Source of the DNA: Terana coerulea
Lineage: Eukaryota; Basidiomycota; Agaricomycetes; Polyporales; Phanerochaetaceae
DNA: 64,000 nt
Direction: 5' to 3'
NCBI GenBank assembly: GCA_024811115.1
Contig: JAKOGH010000641.1
Coordinates: 110,684-174,683, forward strand
A program made the position numbers and the translations under genes. Below are positions 57,296 through 64,000 of this stretch, one piece after another (the first letter of the stretch is position 1; each line of letters opens with the position of its first letter). The notes beneath the pieces were generated by a model that saw nothing but the letters and a program-made list of their open reading frames with translations, searched no databases and had not been told where the DNA came from.

Positions 57296-58787
57296 CTAAT
57301 TGCTGTCTGAGTCAGAACAATCCTTCTTATGCACGTTCATGTGCTGCCGGAGGTTATCGTGACGGCTGAAATCCCGACCACAGCGCTTGATGGGGCACTT
57401 GTACGCTGGTTGCAAAAATTAGTGAGCTTCGGGAGTTTGGCAGATGGTAAGCACGTACGCTTTTCATTCGTATGAATACACCGAATGTGCCGCTTTAGAT
57501 GCTCACCGCGTTGGAAGAGCTTGTTGCAGTCATCGACGGTACATCGATAGCTCCGGGGGCCCTACAGAGTGACGAGCTTAATGAGGGTGCGAAAACAGAC
57601 ACGGGTGGGCAGGCGTACCTTGTCTGTATTCTTAGGCGACGCCGGCGTTGGCACCCGGCGCCCGCGGCTCTTCTTCGTTAAGTTGGGGACGGGCACCGGA
57701 AGGTCCACTTCCTGAGGCTGGATGTCGTACTCGATGATCTCGCATGCCTTGCGTTTGCCAGGGGACGAATGGCTGCGCTTGGCGGGACGGATGTTGACCC
57801 CGGTGCCACCCGGAACATACTCACCGCCATCGTCCTCATCGTCTACAAGGTCCTCTACCTCCGACTCGCCACTCTCCGCCAGAGCACCGCCGCCGCTTGA
57901 CCCAGCCTCCGGCCAACAATGAGCTACAGCGGGCGGTCCCTTGGCGGCGAGATGGCTCTGAACGAAGGCTGCGTCCGCGACATAGGCGCCGTCGAGCAAA
58001 GAAGGAGGAAGGCTGAAGTAAGCCTGCTCGGGAGACACCATAGGCGAGTGCTGGACGTCCTGCATGTTCACGTACATCTGCACAGGGAACTCGTCCTGAG
58101 GGGTGACCGGAAAGTACTCGTCGGCGCTGAAAACCGAAGATGGCGAGTCAATCGCGTCGTATCGCAGGTCTGGGATGTCTATGAAAAGCGGACGAGAGCA
58201 GCCATGCGCAGTCGAACGCAAAGCATCATCTTGAAATCATGGTGAGCTTCGATAGACTCCTTGCACCAGAAGACCAGGTACTTACTCTGTGTAGTGTATG
58301 TTGCAGGAGTGGAGCTTTGATTGAGCCTGGCTTCCTGCTCCGGGAAGAATGACAGCGAGTGCAGAGCTGCCTCGTCGAAGAAGCCCGTGACGGGGTCGTG
58401 TACGCCTGAGTCAGCCAGATCTGGAGTCATCTGGTCATACAGAGGACTAGGAAGACCGGCCGCTTCGTAGATGAAGGCATAGTTGGCGTCATGCCACTCC
58501 GCAGGGAGCTCCTGAGCGGGAGCGTATGTGCAAGACAAGCGTTGAGAGGATGTACCAGACCTCTCAACATTGTAGTCTTCAGCCGAACCCAGCTTGTAGC
58601 CTGAGGGGTAAACATGCTGGGGCTGCGGGGGCGGAACTGGCTGGCTGGTTGGTCGCATGAAGGGCAGCGGCTGAGCACCTTGAGGAGAACAGGGGTCCTC
58701 CTGTGCGAATATCGCAGTGTATATAAAGGACTCCAGCTCTGCTTCGGCGAGGAGCAGAGAGCCAGAAGGTTCCGTACCGGCTGACAT
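57296..58787 (-). CDS. C2H2 zinc-finger transcription factor, Msn2-like
   Basis: The C-terminus has two adjacent C2H2 fingers split by introns: YRCTVDDCNKLFQRGEHLKR with H-x4-H ending CIHTNEKP, then YKCPIKRCGRDFSRHDNLRQ ending HMNVHK, stop at 57296-57298. The EHLKRH...DNLRQH pairing and the linker are those of the Msn2/Seb1-type stress and nutrient regulators. Upstream is a long Pro/Ser/Gln-rich region with SAGTEPSGSLLLAEAELESF, an acidic patch (EVEDLVDDEDDGGEYVPGG) and a basic nuclear-localisation-like AKRSHSSPGKRKA near 57790. The ATG at 58787 is the first in frame; exons further upstream cannot be excluded, since the frame is open to about 58916. It is outside the metabolic block and probably a general regulator. 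Confidence 0.8.
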
Positions 58788-60009
58788 GAGCGGATGCTGA
58801 CGGACGCACTGGGGCAGCGGATGTTCAGAATGTGGAGGGAAAACGGATGCCTCGGGCGCCGGGTCGTCTGAATGAGAACAAGAAGGCCGTCCACGTAAAG
58901 GCTGTTTGTGCCTCAAGAGAATGAAGGGGATCAGCGAAGGAAAGCTCCAGAGTCCACAGCATTAAATGTGAACCTCTCTGGCCTCCCACCGACGTAACCT
59001 AACAGATGACGGTACCGAATGCGGTGCAGACGTGGAGTTCTTTATGGGCGGCTACTAGACCAATGGCTCGAGGCCGTGACGATTTGGGAACCGGCTCGGT
59101 CAGGGACGAAGCAGGCGGATGTGATCGACAAGTGCCTCTGCGTTAGTACCGAACTGGGCGATACCACTCTCGACAAAGGGGACCGGCGTTCAAAGTTGCG
59201 AGGGCTCCGATCGAGGACTGCAGGAAGAGGCAAACCAACCCTGCGACTGCCGATTCTCGCGCACCCAGACCAGAGGCTGCCCCCGGAGAACAAACGGTAT
59301 CGTTCGGAGTCCCCTGGTGTGAACTGTAAGAATTCGTCTTTGGAGATGTGGCGTAGAATTCGAAGGTCTGATGATCGAGTTGCGCCATATCACCGCTATC
59401 CGCTTGCCTTTCTCGTATAGGTACCATGGTCTGTTCTAATCACTGCCGCAATGTCCGTTGCTTGGGTTTGGGAACCCCGAGCGCAGGCAGGGCGAGCCCG
59501 CTCACAAGCCCATCTCCCTTTCGAGATTCCAACGCCAAGGTCCCGTTTTCGCGACAGTGGCCGGTGATAACGCCCGGTACTTTCGTGTAGCCACCCCTGA
59601 CGAGGTTAGTGCGATCGAGTTATGTTCACAATAGTTCCCTAGATTGTCGGTCAACCCTACGTGTCGATCTTGACCGTCTCCGTCGCCTTCGGTTGGTGTC
59701 GCTGGTGGAACTGGGGCGAGGGCTGAAGAAAGATTGGTCTTATTGCGAGACATATGACATGTGCGTACACACTGGGATTAGGGATACACGGTCGCCAGTA
59801 CATGGCATGGGCTGCCGGTAGGCTGGTCACGTTATACGCAATCACCGACTAAAGCAAGCATAGAGCCTTTTGCGGAGGACTACGAGTTCAGGCCCTAACA
59901 TATGAGGAGTGGAAACGCCGTACAGTTCCGTATCGTCCACATAGGAGCCCTGGCAGGATTTGAGGAAGACCTGCTCTGAGGAAGACGGTGTTGGCCAAAA
60001 GCAAGGGTT
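58788..60009. other. Intergenic, nothing recognised
   Basis: Several overlapping short frames on both strands, none with family features. Confidence 0.45.
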
Positions 60010-60470
60010 AGCGCTCGAGTACTGGCGCCAAGAGGGGGCGAAAGTCGAGCGCCCGACACTCCAATTTGCCACGAGAGACACCAACTTGATGGGGTTATAG
60101 CTCAACGACTTCTCATCCGTTCGCCTTCGGAAATTCACAAAGCGCCCTATTATTGATGTCTGGCTATCTGAATATGACAAATTTATGAGTCTACAGGAGG
60201 CCTCGACGAGTTATTCGCAAAACTTCTTTTCCCGATTTGGACAGGAGATTTTGATGTGGCGCAGCCGTGGGTATTTCGCTTCTACAGACTCAAGCATTGC
60301 ACTTTTCGTAATTCTGTTATACACGACCGGTCCTATTTGTGCTACTTACGGACACGTTCATATACTTTTTATGCCGAACGGAGGAGTTGTCGAGGCGCTA
60401 TAGGTATTTTGATCGCAAAGGTCGGTCCGTGTCAGGCGTTCGACTTTCGCGCCCCTCTTGACTGGCGCAG
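60010..60470. repeat. Possible inverted-repeat element (MITE-like)
   Basis: GCGCCAAGAGG..GGCGAAAGTCGAGCGCC..GACAC near 60024-60060 recurs as its reverse complement near 60431-60468 (GTCAGGCGTTCGACTTTCGCG...CCTCTTGACTGGCGC). A third, diverged copy in the first orientation lies at 61180-61214. The pair encloses about 370 bp without coding features. No target duplication was identified. Confidence 0.4.
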
Positions 60471-62726
60471 CAAGGTAGGCCTACTCCACTTTCGAGTACG
60501 TCACGTGGCTAGGCGCCGTCACGCTAAGCACTGAAAGAACAACCTCAACCGAATGGGTCATGTTCGGCGGTCCTGACAAGAAGATGTCTTCTCGTCAGTT
60601 TATCGCAACTTGCACATAAAAATATCTGACGAGACAACCTTTAGGATAATCTATCTCTAAAGATTTCTGAATCTTTTTCAAGACTGCCTTGCCTAGCCAT
60701 CAAGCTGAGCGTTTGGTTCGCGTGACAGCGCCGCTTGGTGATTCCACGTGATGATCACACCGTGACGAGTACTCGAAAGTGAAGTAGGCCTACCTTAGCG
60801 TTGCCGGTGCAGCTTCAATCTTCAAGCTTCAAGCTTCAAAGCTTCAGCTTCAGCTTTATCCACCGGATCAATCCTTACGACGGCGGACTCTGATAACTCG
60901 ATGAAATTAGAATGTACTTGTGTACTAGCCTCCGTCCTGATGCGCGTGTTGTCTTAGTATAAACTGACTAGTAAGTGCGTGGTAAGTAGTAGTTTCAATA
61001 AGATAACTAACTATTTAAGGTAGTAAGTAGTTAATTTGTGATCAAGTCAGTATCTGGGATAAGTGTCTTAATGACCATTGACCAGAGCGACAGCTGGACA
61101 CGAAACAATAGGCCACGTCGAGAATTCTTCGTGGGCAGAGGCGCTCCAAGATCCTCCAAGATATTGGGGCGGACGCCCGGCACCAAGAGGCGAGCGAAAG
61201 TCAAGCGCCTGACACTGACCTCCCTTTTGTCATGAACTTCTGGGCGTCTCTAGGGTATTCTTTTCATTTCCATTGTCTTCTACCCCTATCTATTGTTCTC
61301 TCATCGATACTGTGGTTTCCGTATGTTTCTCTATTGTTCTGGACCGCTCTAGTACATACACGAGGACCGGGTGGTACTGTACAGTTTAGGACTACACATG
61401 TATAAGTAGCTACCGTCTGCAACAGAGAAAGCCAGTCTCGAGCTGGTCTGTTCCCCAGCTAGTTACTCGGAGACTGCACCACTATTTCCGTCCCCAGTTG
61501 AGAGCGTCGCACCTGGTACAGTTGTACTAGTTGTTGTTGACATAAGCTCGAGACTATCCTACCCCGCGACGATCTCTCGTTGCTCCACCTATCCTACCCT
61601 GCCCGGTCCGTCCGTATAGGAGGATCGTAGATTGAGTTTAGACCTAGTACACCGGACCGTAATCACCCGCAAGGGAACGGCCCGTGAACCTCGGTATTGA
61701 CCATCCCCCGTGTCGTTACCCGTGCACACGCGACTAGTTACCCAATCAGTACCCTGATCCAACTCAACGGTTCCGAGCTTCATCTCGGAGAGCTGTACCT
61801 TAGACACCCTAACCCGGTGCTCTTTGATCGGCTGGGAACCTTTGGCGCACTTGGGGTGGGGCTAGTAAAAGCGGTAATCGGAAGGCGAGACAGGCGCTCT
61901 TGGGCTCGTGTCCCTTAGAGTCAAGCTGCAACCGAGAAGTCGGTAGACCGCAGCGGGATCAAACAGCAGAACACTGGTAACTCGTAGCCGTATCAGTAGT
62001 AGCACGTGCTGAGAATTCGAATTCCTCTAAGACAACTTCTATCCTCGCTCTTCATTTCGGTTGAAGAGTATTGCAGGCTGCCTAGAATAGGCTTCACCTG
62101 TATGGCTGGAGGCGACTCGTGCCCTTGTATAGGACGACCTCATCACTTTCCACGACTCGGGAGACCCATCTATCAGAAGCACGACGACAAGTGGTATCGT
62201 GCCGCGACCCAAAGTGTGTTCACGCAGACACTAATCCAAGTGTGTGGTACTTGCAGTGAGTTTAGAAACCAAGCGCAAATACTCCTCATACTACGTGCGC
62301 CGGACACCAGTGTCAACCCACTCCCGCAGTCATCCCTCAGCCGTTACCGGTTGATTTCCATTCCCCACGCGCTCCATCCCCTATCATTCCCGAATCAGGC
62401 GAGAAGTCGTCGCCAGTAAAGAAACGAGGACCACGACGACGGAGACCCACTACCCGATCACACCGAGCGCGTCGAATTTTCGAGCATAGCCGACGCTATG
62501 GCTACCGCTACCCTAACCGCATCAGGCCTGAGACGAGTACGACGATCCCTGTTCATGCGTCGACTCAAATCATAACAGTCTATTGCTCGGAAATAAACTC
62601 ATCTATTTTCACTTCCTGGGAGGCACAACTGTAACCAAGGAATGCGCCGAGCAGCCTTGTTCACACGCTAGCGGGAAAACAACCTGCCAACGTTGTGGAA
62701 TTCGTGGCCCAGGAGCACGAGATGAG
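60471..62726. other. Non-coding leader or LTR region of the gypsy element
   Basis: No gene. 60810-60857 is a low-complexity AAGCTTC/AGCTTC array. The stretch 61240-62600 directly precedes a gag frame in the same direction, so it may contain the element's left LTR, but I could not fix LTR ends or a tRNA primer site. Confidence 0.3.
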
Positions 62727-64000
62727 ATGAGTGGTGGCAAGCGACCGAGAGCCCGCCGGAGGACCCTCCTTGGAGGTAACGGCGGAGGCGGAGGCGGCGG
62801 CCCCGGAGGCAGAGGTCGAGGACATTGATCGCGACGATGATGACGACGATAACGAACGCGATCGCGATGGTCTGGCAAATAAGCCGGACACCTTCGACGG
62901 AAGCCGGAAAGATTGGGAAGCCTGGTGGAAGCAAATCAGGCTGAACATCTTGGCCAACCATCACAAGAAGCTCCGATCGGATCGGGAGCGAAAATCACAT
63001 TTGTCCCGGCCACGTGCAGGGCGGATCAGCCGGAGAGCGGGCCGAGCCTATCTCGAAAGCACTGATTTCGCACGAGCAGATTGGGGTGTTTTTCAAGAAC
63101 GCTCTGGTCAAGCAATTCTCGCATGACCGGCACTCAGACGCCTGCAGAAGCTGAAGGAGCTGAAGCAGGGAACATGAAGCGTTTGAGTTCAGAACGCGCT
63201 GAGATGTACGCCTCCCGCTGCGAGGGTACGGCGCACTTCAGGAGCAGCTCAACGCTGGCAGTCAGTGATTCTCATTGACTACCTCGAAGCTCTCCAGAAG
63301 CGAGTCCTCGATGGTCTGAGTCGAAGACGCCCCAAAGCGGTACTTGCTATAGCATGCATCGCCAGAACGTGGACGAGAATCAGAGGAGGCACTACCAACG
63401 CCAGAAGAACCTCGGGGGCAGTCAGTCCCACAAACCGGCTCCTAAGCCGCAAACCCCAGTCGCGCCGGCAGCGTCTTCACAGACCCAAGCGCCTCGACAA
63501 GATTGTCGAGATGGAACCGGCATAACCTACGGAGGGGCCGGCCAACCATGAACCTAGACAGAGCCCGAAAGGAAGGGCTTTGTTTCAATTGCCATCAGAA
63601 AGGACATTTGTCGCGCGACTGCCCCTGCCTAAGCAACTTCGCCAGGTGCGCGGCGTCTCCACCGACCTTCCTGATGAGAAGGACGATAAGCCCAAGCCGT
63701 CGTCGGCTCAAGCTGATTCGTTCCCTGATGGAATGGAGGAACGCATTCATCGCGCTGGTCGAATCCTCATTTATGAAACTTCTCAAGGGTTTTCAGGCGG
63801 CTCAAGCAAGCACAGACGTGAAGAGCCTAGAATCATTTCTCAACTACTGTTGTACCATAGTGTTAGACGAATCATCGCAATGTTATTCTGAAGGGGCGTC
63901 TGCTGAGCAGCGTAGGTTCAACACCGTGCTTAATTCCCGTTCATTACCAGAAAACACGCCTGCACCGATAGTAGAGAAAGAACCTGTGCAAAACCCAAAC
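62727..64000 (+). mobile_element. Ty3/gypsy retrotransposon gag, frameshifted, partial
   Basis: Capsid and nucleocapsid region of an LTR retrotransposon. KPDTFDGSRKDWEAWWKQI (near 62880-62940) is the start of the gag capsid domain. FKNALVKQFSHDRHSDACR (about 63090-63140) is further capsid text in another frame. At 63548 a frame opens as MNLDRARKEGLCFNCHQKGH and completes the nucleic-acid-binding CCHC knuckle CFNCHQKGHLSRDC (C-x2-C-x4-H-x4-C, from 63581). A leading Gly-rich and Asp-rich stretch lies at 62780-62870. At least three frame changes mean this copy is decayed as read. Protease and polymerase would lie beyond the right edge. Confidence 0.75.

Noticed and set aside
1..64000. tRNA, rRNA, riboswitch or origin sequences
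   Set aside because: No cloverleaf with TTCnA-type arm and no rRNA-like conserved block was noticed by eye; a covariance-model scan would be needed to exclude them.

Overview
The window looks like nuclear DNA of a mushroom-forming basidiomycete (Agaricomycetes). Evidence: many 45-75 nt GT-AG introns, Plavaka and KDZ transposases, a DUF6533 membrane protein, a Ty3/gypsy gag, and families of multi-pass membrane proteins and small-molecule O-methyltransferases typical of that class. The species cannot be told from sequence alone. All products are named by reading protein motifs; no database search was run.

Layout. 1-11.1 kb is transposon ground: a decayed Plavaka transposase (1-2.35 kb), a decayed multicopy ORF (2.4-4.1 kb), a KDZ transposase (6.0-10.26 kb) interrupted by a 555-bp LTR-like insert with a CCAGG target duplication, and a GC-rich 0.3-kb unit repeated three times. 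11.1-15.8 kb holds no gene I can support.

15.8-53.2 kb is a candidate specialised-metabolite gene cluster made from a few gene types copied several times. There are three cytochrome P450s (two intact, one a pseudogene with an internal deletion). There are four class I O-methyltransferases: OMT-1 and OMT-4 look intact, OMT-3 is full length with a compensated frameshift, OMT-2 is broken. There is one intact UbiA prenyltransferase plus two UbiA fragments, two paralogous seven-helix membrane proteins, one DUF6533 membrane protein, and a homeodomain-like regulator with a decayed second copy. No PKS, NRPS or class I terpene synthase is visible. The simplest reading is UbiA prenylation of an aromatic acceptor (or a UbiA-type cyclisation), followed by P450 oxidation and O-methylation, giving a methoxylated prenyl-aromatic or meroterpenoid-like product. 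That product class is inference.

53.3-58.8 kb looks like conserved flank: a DCAF4-like WD40 protein, a mitochondrial membrane protein and an Msn2-like C2H2 transcription factor, all on the minus strand. 58.8-64 kb is non-coding repeat-rich DNA running into a frameshifted Ty3/gypsy gag with a CCHC knuckle at the right edge. The cluster therefore sits between transposon-rich DNA on the left and conserved genes on the right, and shows duplication, fusion and decay within it.
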